The position numbers and the translations under genes were made by a program. 64,000 nucleotides of DNA. Source: Acidobacteriota bacterium. Lineage in GTDB: Bacteria > Acidobacteriota > Vicinamibacteria > Fen-336. The first letter of the stretch is position 1; each line of letters starts with the position of its first letter. The DNA lies in NCBI GenBank assembly GCA_016199625.1, contig JACQGI010000023.1, positions 60,186 through 124,185 on the forward strand. The letters are read 5' to 3'. The notes under the pieces were generated by a model. The model did not search any database and had not been told where the DNA came from. It was given only the letters and a program-made list of their open reading frames with translations. Shown piece after piece: positions 1 to 6,627 of the stretch.

Positions 1-607
1 TCAGGAGCTTCCCGCCCGTGGTGGCGACGCGCGAGCGCACGGCCCGGAGCATCTCGCGGTCGGTTGGGCGCCCGTCCGTCGCGATGAAGAACGCCAGCTC
101 GTCGACGACGACGCACGCGGCCCGGATCCCACGGACAGCCGCGGGCCGGCACGGGTAGACCCCGAGGGACACCCCGCCGGCCAGCTCGAGGGTGTCGGCC
201 GTCTCGCGGGCCACTTCCGCGCGCAGCACCTCCGACGCCTGGACGGCCTCGCGCACGTAGGCGAGTAGGGCTCGCTGGGCCCCGCGGAGGTCCTGCGCGA
301 TCAGCGGGACGTACAGCCCGCGCCGGCCTGCCATCACGGCCTGCGCGGCCTCGAAGACCCCGACCAGGGCCGCGACGTTGCTCTTGCCACTCTGCGTTCC
401 CACGATGCAGGCGGCCTCGGGATAGCCGCCCGCCCTCGGCGTCTGGCGGCCCGTGTGCGCCCGGAACAGCTCGAGGTCCCGATCATCCATCGGCAGGCCG
501 TAGACGGCGCGCAGGAAGGCGAGCCAGGGCCGCCAGGACGTCAGGTCGTGGAAGGCAGGTAGAGCACCGAACAGGTGCGGGTCGCTGAGGGCTTCGATGA
601 TCGTCAC
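1..607 (-). CDS. Phage terminase large subunit, N-terminal part (cut by window edge)
   Basis: This is the ATPase motor that packages phage DNA into proheads. About 202 residues are visible from a GTG start whose TGA-overlapping position couples it to the gene upstream. A Walker A-like motif (GTQSGKS) lies at about residues 70-76, and a hydrophobic strand ending VVVDE, a Walker B motif with its catalytic acidic residue, lies about 90 residues later. That spacing and the QSGKS form are typical of terminase ATPase domains. The nuclease domain would lie beyond position 1. The alternative is another P-loop packaging or portal-associated ATPase, but the phage context favours terminase. Confidence 0.75.
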   Translation of the reverse strand, partial: MTIIEALSDPHLFGALPAFHDLTSWRPWLAFLRAVYGLPMDDRDLELFRAHTGRQTPRAGGYPEAACIVGTQSGKSNVAALVGVFEAAQAVMAGRRGLYVPLIAQDLRGAQRALLAYVREAVQASEVLRAEVARETADTLELAGGVSLGVYPCRPAAVRGIRAACVVVDELAFFIATDGRPTDREMLRAVRSRVATTGGKLL

Positions 608-885
608 GCGGCGCCGCCCTTCCCTGCTGCCTCGCGGCCGTTGCGGGGAATGTCCACCACGGCACCGGGACCGATGATGCGCAACCGGGGCGCGTGCAGC
701 TCGGCCAGGGCCGCCCGTGCGAGCCCCCGCATCGCGCCGGCCCGGATGGTCGCCGGCACCTTCCACCCGAGGACCGCGAAGGCGCCCGCCAGCTCGGGCC
801 ACTCGGCGAGCGTTCCCGACACGCAGCCGCGGGCAGCTCCCTCCAGCGCCAGGCGTTCACGCTCGCTGAGGGGCCGCGTCGTCAT
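604..885 (-). CDS. Hypothetical phage protein, 93 aa
   Basis: This small unrecognised protein starts at the ATG at 885, which overlaps the upstream stop (ATGA), and its own stop overlaps the terminase start (GTGA). The three genes therefore look translationally coupled. It is helical in appearance with alternating charged and Ala/Leu stretches, and has no signal peptide or membrane segment. Position just before a terminase large subunit suggests a packaging role such as a small-terminase-like or accessory protein. That is inference from gene order only. Longer in-frame extensions upstream are Arg/Pro-rich shadows of the neighbouring gene and were not used. Confidence 0.55.
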   Translation of the reverse strand: MTTRPLSERERLALEGAARGCVSGTLAEWPELAGAFAVLGWKVPATIRAGAMRGLARAALAELHAPRLRIIGPGAVVDIPRNGREAAGKGGAA

Positions 886-1385
886 GCCGCCTCCGGATCG
901 GGGCCAGGTGAGGGCGACGCGACGGCGACGGCGGCGCTCGCGGGGCCCTTGCGCGTGGCATCCCTGCCCGCGAGGTAGTCGCTGAGGCGCGGGATCTCTC
1001 TCGCGCGCCGCTCCAACCCGAGCTTCTCGAGGAGCCCGGTCAGGTGCGACGCCACCTTGAGCCGCTGTTCGACCAGCGGCACGAAGCGCCGGTATCGCCG
1101 GTTGATGACGGCCTCGGCGTTCTCGCGCAGCCACGAGTCGGCGACCGTGAGCAGGACGACGTCCTGCGCCGCGACGTCGAGGACCGTCCGCTGTGCCTGA
1201 GAGAGTCCCTCCTCACCCCCCAGGTCCGAGGCCACCGCGGCCCGCCAGTCGCGCACGGCCCGGGCAAGCGCCGATCGGCCGTCGAGCGCCGAGATACCAC
1301 GGTTGGAGAGGGCGGCCTTCGTCCGGTGAAAGCCGCTCTGCACATAGCCGCGGCGGGTCTTCCGAGGCGGAGGCGTGGGCTTCAT
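882..1385 (-). CDS. Hypothetical phage protein, 167 aa (possible small terminase or DNA-binding protein)
   Basis: This unrecognised soluble protein has a very basic N-terminus (residues 1-25, rich in Pro, Arg and Lys), a predicted helical middle, and an Ala/Pro-rich tail. It is the first gene of a leftward run that leads through a 93-residue protein into the terminase. Upstream lies the longest non-coding stretch of the element, with a repeat array and dyad, so its expression may be controlled there. Small terminase subunits are often basic helical proteins in this position, but no diagnostic motif is visible. It is called a gene because of length, the stop-start overlap and the position. Confidence 0.55.
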   Translation of the reverse strand: MKPTPPPRKTRRGYVQSGFHRTKAALSNRGISALDGRSALARAVRDWRAAVASDLGGEEGLSQAQRTVLDVAAQDVVLLTVADSWLRENAEAVINRRYRRFVPLVEQRLKVASHLTGLLEKLGLERRAREIPRLSDYLAGRDATRKGPASAAVAVASPSPGPDPEAA

Positions 1386-1604
1386 GGGGTCGCCGGCCTC
1401 CCGGCTTGGTCAGGGCGGCACGCGGTTTCCTGAACCACACCCCGCGCTGAGGGCCGCGCCTGGCGCGGGTCCCGCGAGGCCCTGTGCCCGAACTGTGCCC
1501 GTCCGGCGCCGGGACGTCCGATCCTGGAATGCACCCTTCCGGAGCTGTGGTGATTGGGCCTGCTGTGAGCCCTCCTCCCCTGCACCCCTTCTCCCAACAG
1601 AAAC

Positions 1605-1628
1605 AGAAGTAGAAGTAGAAGTAGAAGG
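1605..1628. repeat. AGAAGT hexanucleotide tandem repeat
   Basis: There are three perfect AGAAGT units (1605-1622) followed by a variant AGAAGG. It is purine-rich on the plus strand, and on the minus (leftward transcribed) strand it is a CT-rich tract about 220 bp upstream of the next gene. It could vary in length by slippage, but no function can be assigned. Confidence 0.8.
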
Positions 1629-1639
1629 AGACGCATAGC

Positions 1640-1682
1640 TGTCACATAGTCACGGCGTGACACCGTGACAAGCTCCGTGACA
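1640..1682. promoter_or_regulatory. Nested dyad of GTCAC/GTGAC half-sites
   Basis: Five half-sites sit at 1641, 1649, 1657, 1665 and 1677, so the first four are spaced exactly 8 bp. The inner pair makes a perfect palindrome (GTCAC-GGC-GTGAC, 1649-1661). The outer pair TGTCAC (1640-1645) and GTGACA (1665-1670) is symmetric about the same centre, 1655. A sixth-base-extended copy, GTGACA, follows at 1677-1682. Such geometry suits cooperative binding of a dimeric regulator or an origin-binding protein. The binder is unknown. Confidence 0.6.
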
Positions 1683-1709
1683 TTTCCGACACCCGATGGT
1701 TGCAATTCA

Positions 1710-3020
1710 TCAGACCTCGTCCTCGGACAGGTCCTCGAAGCGGTGATAGGTCCCTTCGAAACGGACCTTGACGGAGCCCCGGCCGCGGTTGCGGTGCTTG
1801 CCCACGATGACCTCGGCCGTGCTTGAGGTCTCGTCCTCCTGGTGGAGGAGGAGGACGACGTCGGCGTCCTGCTCCTGGCTTCCCGACTCGCGGAGGTCGC
1901 TGAGCCGTGGCCGTCCGTCCTTGCGCTGCTCCGGGGCTCGGCTCAGTTGCGCCGCGGCGATGACGACCACCTCGAGGTCCTGGGCGAGCCGCTTGAGGGC
2001 CCGGCTGACACGGGCCACCTCGGCCTCGCGTGTTTCGCCACGACGGCCCGGGCCCGGGGGCAGGAGCTGCAAGTAGTCGACCATGAGGCAGTCGAGCCCG
2101 ATGGCCGCTTTGACGAACCGGGCCTTGCACCGAAGCTCAAGCGGCGCAGGCGCCGAGGCCTCCACGATGAAGCGCCGCTCCTTGAGGGTCTCCGCAGCCG
2201 CGGCGATCGCGTCCCGCTCCCTGCGGAGTGGCGTCACGCCGTTGGGTTCGAAGCGGTCCGCGCGGACCCGGGCCTCGGCCAGGACCCGACGCCGGTTGAT
2301 CTCGCGGGCCGACATCTCCGCGCTGATCAGCAGCACCGTTCCGCCCTGCGCGGCGATGGCGTCCCCCAGGTTGGCGAGGAGCGTTGACTTGCCGAGGCCC
2401 GTCCGGGCCGCGACGAGAACGACTTGACCCGGCAGGAGCTGCCCGATCCGGCGATCGAGGTCTGCGATCCCGGTCTTGAAGCCCCGGCCCTCGCTCCGCG
2501 CCGAGGCCTCGAGGTCCCTGATCGCCTCCTCGATGGGCGTGGCGACGTCGAGGTTGACCTGGGCCCCGACTGCCTCGGCGACGCTCGCAAGCGCCTGCTG
2601 GCCGCGCTCCAGGACCTCGTGGGCGTCGGCTGTGCCCGATCGCGCCATGGTGAGCATGCGCTCCGCGGCCACGGTGACGGCCCGCAGGCGGGCCCGGTCG
2701 CGGACGATCGCGACCCACGCCTCCACGTTCGAGATGCGGGGCACGCCATCGCCGAGGGAACCCACGTAGCCGACGCCGCCGGAGGCCTCGAGCTGGCCGC
2801 TCGTCAGCAGCGCGTCCCGCAGGGTGACGTGGTCGATCGGCGTGCCGGCCTCGTCGAGCTTCAGGATCGCGGACCAGATGATGCGGTGCGCGGCGCCGGC
2901 GAAGTCGGAGGGCCGCAGGGTGGCCGAGGGAAGGAGCGACGGGTTCACGAGCACGGCCCCGATGACGGTCCGCTCGGCCTCGGCGTTCTGCAGGGCCGGC
3001 GGCAAAGTGGTCGTGGTCAC
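1710..3020 (-). CDS. DnaB-like replicative DNA helicase
   Basis: This is a phage-borne hexameric helicase of the DnaB family, 436 aa, which unwinds DNA 5' to 3' ahead of the replisome. The N-terminal all-helical DnaB_N-type domain covers about residues 8-110. The RecA-like motor follows, with Walker A ARTGLGKST at 205-213, a Walker B strand CLMVDYLQLL at 311-320 (Asp315), and the downstream AAQLSRAPEQR segment typical of DnaB motif 3. The start is a GTG that overlaps the stop of the initiator gene, so the two are likely cotranslated. Being inside a mobile element next to an initiator, it is the phage copy and not the chromosomal dnaB. Confidence 0.92.
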   Translation of the reverse strand: MTTTTLPPALQNAEAERTVIGAVLVNPSLLPSATLRPSDFAGAAHRIIWSAILKLDEAGTPIDHVTLRDALLTSGQLEASGGVGYVGSLGDGVPRISNVEAWVAIVRDRARLRAVTVAAERMLTMARSGTADAHEVLERGQQALASVAEAVGAQVNLDVATPIEEAIRDLEASARSEGRGFKTGIADLDRRIGQLLPGQVVLVAARTGLGKSTLLANLGDAIAAQGGTVLLISAEMSAREINRRRVLAEARVRADRFEPNGVTPLRRERDAIAAAAETLKERRFIVEASAPAPLELRCKARFVKAAIGLDCLMVDYLQLLPPGPGRRGETREAEVARVSRALKRLAQDLEVVVIAAAQLSRAPEQRKDGRPRLSDLRESGSQEQDADVVLLLHQEDETSSTAEVIVGKHRNRGRGSVKVRFEGTYHRFEDLSEDEV

Positions 3021-3772
3021 GCTGATCTCTTTCGCGGGTTCGGCATGGCCGTGCTCTGGTCGAGCGCGTCGAGCGCGGCCTCAAGATGCGGATCGTCGGG
3101 GGCCTCCGGACGCGCCACGCCCAGCTCGTTCGTGATCTTGTCGAGCGGGCCCTGGACCATCTCGCCGGACTGGCGGTGCCGATACGTTGGCCGGATCAGG
3201 TACTCGAAGGCCCTGTTGTGCTCCGCGCACCACCTCGCGGTCTCCGTGCTCCGGGCCTTCACGGCCTCGAAGACGGCCCGCATCTGCCCGAGGGTGTAGC
3301 CGCCGTCCAGGGCCCGCCGCGCCGCCTTGAGGTTTCCGGCCGTGTGACTCAGCCGGGTCCCGAAGACCTGGTTGTAGGCGTCCACGATGCCGGCGGTTTC
3401 GGCGTACGCGGTCTCGACGATGGCCTGCCGGTCGCGCTCGCGCTGGCGCCGCTTCCGCTCCGTGACCGTGTGATCGCGCTGGCGATACTTCAGGTAGTTC
3501 ACGGCCAGGTAACCGCCGTCCACGCGGCGGACGCGACGCCCCCCCTCGGCGAGCGAGCGGCTGTGGGGATCCGGGGCCTCGAGGACGGCGAGGGCCCGCT
3601 CGACGACGTCCAGAGGAAGGTTCGCACGTCGCGCGATCCCCGGGGCCGTCGCGGGACACACGCCATCCGGGCCCGCCATCGCCAGGATGGTGATGAAGGC
3701 GATCCGGACGTCGGCGGGCTCGACCCAGAGGGACGAGTCGAGGATGTTGGTGTCGAGCTTGACGAAGGTCAC
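3017..3772 (-). CDS. Phage replication initiator-like protein (winged-helix)
   Basis: This 251-residue protein probably recognises the element's origin and recruits the helicase encoded directly downstream. The N-terminal 100 residues look like a winged helix: a short-strand start, helices with ARRANLPLDVVERAL as a candidate recognition region, and a wing with RRVDGGYLAVNYLKY. A highly basic helix (TERKRRQRERDRQ) follows. The C-terminal half has a helical domain resembling phage replisome organiser C-termini (AFEYLIRPTYRHR). The GTG start at 3772 was chosen because it overlaps the preceding stop and because upstream sequence is low-complexity. Assignment to a named family is not certain. Confidence 0.65.
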   Translation of the reverse strand: MTFVKLDTNILDSSLWVEPADVRIAFITILAMAGPDGVCPATAPGIARRANLPLDVVERALAVLEAPDPHSRSLAEGGRRVRRVDGGYLAVNYLKYRQRDHTVTERKRRQRERDRQAIVETAYAETAGIVDAYNQVFGTRLSHTAGNLKAARRALDGGYTLGQMRAVFEAVKARSTETARWCAEHNRAFEYLIRPTYRHRQSGEMVQGPLDKITNELGVARPEAPDDPHLEAALDALDQSTAMPNPRKRSA

Positions 3773-3930
3773 GGGCGCCGCTCCTCCCCGAGGGCCAGCA
3801 GTCCCGCGCAGACGAGCGCATGGGCCCGCCCGGGCCACGGCTCGCCCGGACGCCGGGAGCGCGCGAGCGAAAGCCGGCGCACGAGGCGGAGCAGGCGGAC
3901 GATCGCCGACGTGAGCAGGCGGTCGGTCAT
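3769..3930 (-). CDS. Small hypothetical phage protein, 53 aa
   Basis: A short frame with an ATG at 3930 and a TGA overlapping the GTG of the replication initiator fills an otherwise empty gap of 160 bp. The product starts MTDRLLTSAIV and is strongly basic, with eleven or so Arg residues and a hydrophobic C-terminal patch (ALVCAGLLALGEE). No family is recognised. Support comes from the ATG, the exact stop-start coupling on both sides and the lack of alternatives. A spurious frame remains possible. Confidence 0.45.
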   Translation of the reverse strand: MTDRLLTSAIVRLLRLVRRLSLARSRRPGEPWPGRAHALVCAGLLALGEERRP

Positions 3931-3935
3931 GCGCG

Positions 3936-4235
3936 TCACCCGCGGCGCTCCGCGAGCCAGCGCACGAAGTCGACTTCCACAGCGCGAGGTCGCTTCCGGG
4001 ACAAGTCGCAGCGGAACTTCAACCCCCGGGTCTTTGCGAGGATGGCGCGCTTCGAGGTCCCCGCGAGCGCAGCCATCTGCTCCGGCCCGATCACGCGGCC
4101 AGTGGCTGCGGGAGGTGCGGGGGGCGGCGCTTCAGAGAGGCGGATCCGCACGATAGCTTCGGCGGTCACGAGCTCACCCAACAGTCCCGGAAGCTCGTCG
4201 CGCAGAGCCTCGCGGGCGATCTGGTCGAGTTTCAT
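3936..4235 (-). CDS. Excisionase/AlpA-like DNA-binding protein, 99 aa
   Basis: Residues 1-45 are an acidic helical segment with a Pro/Ala linker (APPPAPPAA). Residues 46-99 resemble a winged helix-turn-helix of the excisionase type: an opening strand, a helix (PEQMAALAG), a turn, a recognition helix (SKRAILAKTRG), then a basic wing containing KFRCDLSRKRPRAVEV and a final helix ending in WLAERRG. Position two genes from the integrase control region suits control of excision or early transcription. Its start overlaps the repressor stop by 4 bp (ATGA). The family is inferred from pattern only. Confidence 0.55.
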   Translation of the reverse strand: MKLDQIAREALRDELPGLLGELVTAEAIVRIRLSEAPPPAPPAATGRVIGPEQMAALAGTSKRAILAKTRGLKFRCDLSRKRPRAVEVDFVRWLAERRG

Positions 4236-4450
4236 GAGGAGGCCCGCTCCTCGCGGGCCTCTTCCCTCGCGAACAGCTCGCCCTCCGAGACGCCGAAGAC
4301 ATCCGAAAGGCGCCGTCGCCAGCCCGGGAATGCTGGCCGGAGACCACGCTCGAGCTGGGACAGGTCGGAGGGCGAGATGCCGGTGAGTCCGGCCACTCGC
4401 GTCATTGACCAGCCCCGCCGCAATCGCTCGGCTCGCAACCGCAAGGTCAT
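4232..4450 (-). CDS. Cro/CI-type helix-turn-helix repressor
   Basis: This compact 72-residue XRE-family DNA-binding protein shows the core RAERLRRGWSMTRVAGLTG, then ISPSDLSQLERGLR as the recognition helix, then a final helix pair ending SDVFGVSEGELF. This is the standard five-helix HTH_3 fold with no ligand or cleavage domain. It faces a rightward operon across a 48-bp gap that contains a promoter and an inverted repeat, so it is the likely lysogeny or copy control repressor of this element. It is first in the leftward early operon and overlaps the next gene by 4 bp. Confidence 0.85.
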   Translation of the reverse strand: MTLRLRAERLRRGWSMTRVAGLTGISPSDLSQLERGLRPAFPGWRRRLSDVFGVSEGELFAREEAREERASS

Positions 4451-4478
4451 CGCGTCCTCACCGCCACATCATCGTCTG

Positions 4479-4508
4479 TTGACAAACACCGCATCAATGT
4501 GTTTTTAT
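4479..4508 (+). promoter_or_regulatory. Rightward promoter with overlapping operator-like inverted repeat
   Basis: A perfect TTGACA (4479-4484) is followed 17-18 bp later by an AT-rich TTTTAT-type -10 (4503-4508). AAACAC (4484-4489) and GTGTTT (4499-4504) form a 6-bp inverted repeat with a 9-bp spacer lying across the promoter, the expected place for binding by the HTH repressor encoded next door. The repeat runs into the first codons if the GTG at 4499 is used, which argues that translation may start later. Confidence 0.6.
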
Positions 4509-5215
4509 TGGAGGCGATGGCAGCAAGGGGACAATTGAGGCGAGCACCGAGGCGCACGCGGAGCGAGAAGCTCAGCGGGGCGCGGTTTCTGGAGACGGAG
4601 GTCGGCGGCTACTGGGTGCTGATCCCGTTCGCTCCGGGCTGGGTCGCAGCCCAGCGGCTCACGGTGCAGGCCGGGAGCATGGTCGTGTCGGAGGTGCGCA
4701 TCTATCCGGATGAGACCCCCCCAGTCATCGCAGGCGTTCGAGAGGGGCGGAGGGCCGCGCCTGGCGAATGGTCCACGTCGGCAGCGAACGTTCCGCCTGG
4801 TGGCCTGTCCACGCAGATAGTCCGGAAGGCACCCGTGGGCACGCACGCGGCGTCTCCTGTTGCCGTGGATTGGCTCGAGGCGGTGCTCTTTGGGAGGATC
4901 GCGGGCACACTCTGGCCTGCCGACGCGCAGGAGCGGGCCCGTCGTATCGCCGACGCGCTCGGCATCAAATTGGACGCGCCCCCGCACACGAAGAGTCGGC
5001 GCGGCCGCCCGCCGAGGCCGCGCTCCTTCTACGAGTCCATCGCGCGGGACTATCGCCGCTGGTCAGGCGAGAACCCGGCGAAGCGAATCGCCGAGGAGCA
5101 CAGCGTCCCCGAACGGACCGCGCGGACCTGGATCTACACGGCGCGGCACCGCCACGGGCTGCTGCCGAAGACTCAGCACGGCAAGGCGTCCCTGTTCACG
5201 AGGAGGTCACGATGA
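4499..5215 (+). CDS. Hypothetical element protein with C-terminal HTH-like region, 238 aa
   Basis: The function is not recognised. The N-terminal part (residues 25-75) looks like a small beta-rich domain (ARFLETEVGGYWVLIPF). The C-terminal 70 residues contain RGRPPRPRSFYESIARDY, then a helix-turn-helix-like AEEHSVPERTARTWIY followed by a basic tail with HRHGLLPKTQ. This tail resembles proteins found beside integrases in other high-GC elements. The GTG at 4499 gives the longest product but lies inside the promoter; an ATG at 4517 with GGAGG only 2 nt upstream is the alternative. The stop overlaps the integrase ATG, so the pair is coupled. Confidence 0.55.
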   Translation: MFLLEAMAARGQLRRAPRRTRSEKLSGARFLETEVGGYWVLIPFAPGWVAAQRLTVQAGSMVVSEVRIYPDETPPVIAGVREGRRAAPGEWSTSAANVPPGGLSTQIVRKAPVGTHAASPVAVDWLEAVLFGRIAGTLWPADAQERARRIADALGIKLDAPPHTKSRRGRPPRPRSFYESIARDYRRWSGENPAKRIAEEHSVPERTARTWIYTARHRHGLLPKTQHGKASLFTRRSR

Positions 5216-6360
5216 AGCGAGGCACGCGAGGAATGGGCCGCGTCTACCAGCGCGGCGGGGTGTGGTGGATCGCGTACTACCACGACGGGAGGAAGCACCG
5301 CGAGTCGTCGGGATCGTCGAGGCGGCCCGACGCCGTCGCCCTCCTGAAGCGGAGGCACGAGGAGCTGGGGAAGGGGCGGCCCGTACGCGAGGCGGAGAAG
5401 GTGCTGCTGACGGACCTCCGGGCACTGATCGATGCCGACTACCAGCTCAACAACCGGCGCTCGGGTCGGCGCATCGACCTCTCGTGGTCGCACCTGACCG
5501 CGTTCTTCGGCGAGAAGGAGAAGGCGGTAACGATCACGGCGCCGCGGCTGGCGGCCTACGTCACCACGCGGAACGAGGAGGGCGCCGCGAGCGCCACCAT
5601 CCGCAACGAGCTGGCGGCGTTCAAGCGCGCGTTCACCCTGGCCAGGAAGAGCGGCACGCTACTCCCGAACGAGGTCCCCGCCGCATTCCCGACCGTCAGG
5701 GCCACGAACGCCCGCGCGGGCTTCTTCGAGCGCGACGAACACGAGGCCGTCCGCGCCGCGCTCCCCCCGGACGAGGGCGACGTCGCGGAGTTCCTCTTCT
5801 GGTCCGGCTGGCGGAAGGGCGAGGCCCTCGGCCTGCAATGGCGGAACGTGGACGAGGCCGCGGGCGTGATCCGGATCGAGCACACGAAGTCGGGCGAGCC
5901 CCGCACGCTTCCCTACGGCGCCCTCCCTGCGCTCGAGGCCCTCATCGCCCACCGCCGTGAGCTCACGGACGCCGTCCAGAAGGCCCGGGGCATGGTCGTC
6001 TCCCACGTCTTCCACCGGAACGGCGAGCCGATCGTCACGTTCTATCGGAGCTGGGCCAAGGCGTGCGTCTCGGCCGGCTTGGGGCAGGATGTTCGGGATG
6101 CGGAGGGCCGTCTGCTCCGGCGAACCGTCGCCCGAATCCCGCACGACTACCGGCGCAGCGCGGCCCGGAACCTCTCGCGGGCCGGCGTCCCGGAGCGCGT
6201 CATCATGCAGCTCTGCGGCTGGAAGACGCGCAGCGTGTTCGACCGCTACCGCATCGTCGCGGAGCGGGACCTCGCCGAGGGACTCGCGAAACTCGCCGAG
6301 GCGCCGCCGGCCGCGGCGACGGCCAGGGTGGAGCGGTTGAAGAAGGCGGGCCCGCGGTGA
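5212..6360 (+). CDS. int: Tyrosine site-specific recombinase (integrase)
   Basis: This protein integrates and excises the element through a covalent phosphotyrosyl intermediate. It is 382 aa. A basic N-terminal arm-type region (MGRVYQRGGVWWIAYY) is followed by a SAM-like core-binding domain at about 75-165 and a catalytic domain. Catalytic residues visible are Arg201 (WSGWRKGEALGLQW), Lys226 (EHTKSGEPR), His311 and Arg314 (HDYRRS), Trp337 in the place often held by His, and nucleophile Tyr346 (VFDRYRI). The ATG at 5212 has a strong AGGAGG 5 nt upstream and overlaps the previous stop. Gene position 82 bp from the tRNA-Cys 3' end names that tRNA as the target. Confidence 0.95.
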   Translation: MKRGTRGMGRVYQRGGVWWIAYYHDGRKHRESSGSSRRPDAVALLKRRHEELGKGRPVREAEKVLLTDLRALIDADYQLNNRRSGRRIDLSWSHLTAFFGEKEKAVTITAPRLAAYVTTRNEEGAASATIRNELAAFKRAFTLARKSGTLLPNEVPAAFPTVRATNARAGFFERDEHEAVRAALPPDEGDVAEFLFWSGWRKGEALGLQWRNVDEAAGVIRIEHTKSGEPRTLPYGALPALEALIAHRRELTDAVQKARGMVVSHVFHRNGEPIVTFYRSWAKACVSAGLGQDVRDAEGRLLRRTVARIPHDYRRSAARNLSRAGVPERVIMQLCGWKTRSVFDRYRIVAERDLAEGLAKLAEAPPAAATARVERLKKAGPR

Positions 6361-6442
6361 CCTCTTTCGGAGAATGGGCACAGTTCGGGCACAATCAGCG
6401 CCCTTTCGGCCCTGCACGTTTCCCGCAAGTCGTTGAAGTGAT

Positions 6443-6475
6443 TGGAGGCGGCGTCCGGATTTGAACCGGAGAGTA
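6443..6475. other. Probable attachment site at tRNA-Cys 3' end
   Basis: The 3' half of tRNA-Cys (CCA, acceptor arm and T arm) faces the integrase. Tyrosine integrases of this type commonly use the tRNA T-arm and acceptor 3' end as core, leaving a direct repeat at the far end of the element. The partner copy would lie left of the window, so the exact core cannot be fixed here. Confidence 0.55.
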
Positions 6476-6518
6476 GAGGTTTTGCAGACCTCCGCCTTGA
6501 CCACTTGGCTACGCCGCC
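6443..6518 (-). tRNA. tRNA-Cys (GCA), CCA encoded
   Basis: The minus strand folds as a full cloverleaf: a 7-bp acceptor GGCGGCG/CGCCGCC, an anticodon loop centred on GCA between GAGGT and ACCTC, a T arm with GGTTCAAATCC, discriminator T and an encoded CCA. The gene is intact despite the adjacent integration. Its 3' end points toward the integrase. Confidence 0.95.
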
Positions 6519-6531
6519 CCGACGGCCCCCC

Positions 6532-6560
6532 ACTATAGAAGACTCCCCCGTGCTCTTCAA
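6532..6560 (-). promoter_or_regulatory. tRNA-Cys promoter
   Basis: On the minus strand TTGAAG (6555-6560) is followed by a 17-bp spacer and TATAGT (6532-6537), 13 bp before the mature tRNA 5' end. Spacing and sequence fit a sigma70-type housekeeping promoter and match the pattern before the other two tRNAs in this window. Confidence 0.75.
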
Positions 6561-6627
6561 GGCTGCGCCCTTGCGCCCTTGCGCCCCGCGCCACGCAGGT
6601 GCAGAATCGCCCCTCGGCCCGGTACCG

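Larger units (their letters stand above)
1386..1709. other. Non-coding interval of the phage element
   Basis: No convincing gene lies between the helicase stop and the next leftward gene. The interval holds a hexanucleotide repeat (1605-1628) and a compact cluster of GTCAC/GTGAC half-sites (1640-1682). An open frame here on the minus strand owes its poly-leucine run to the hexamer repeat and is not credible. The location between replication and packaging genes suits a late-gene control region or a replication origin, which is inference. Confidence 0.6.
1..6446. mobile_element. Right end of a prophage or phage-derived integrative element
   Basis: This is a block of phage-type genes ending at the 3' end of tRNA-Cys. 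A tyrosine integrase lies 82 bp from the tRNA, followed by a divergent repressor control region, replication genes (initiator and DnaB-like helicase) and a terminase large subunit running off the left edge. Integrase next to an intact tRNA 3' end is the usual arrangement for tRNA-targeted elements, with the tRNA end reconstituted by the element. The left end, structural genes and second attachment site are outside the window, so completeness and activity cannot be judged. Presence of a terminase argues for phage ancestry rather than a conjugative element. Confidence 0.85.

Noticed and set aside
1382..1705. Open frame on the minus strand with a run of leucines that looks like a signal peptide
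   Set aside because: The leucines come from the AGAAGT hexamer repeat read in one frame; the rest is Arg/Pro-rich and unlike any protein, and it covers the dyad region.
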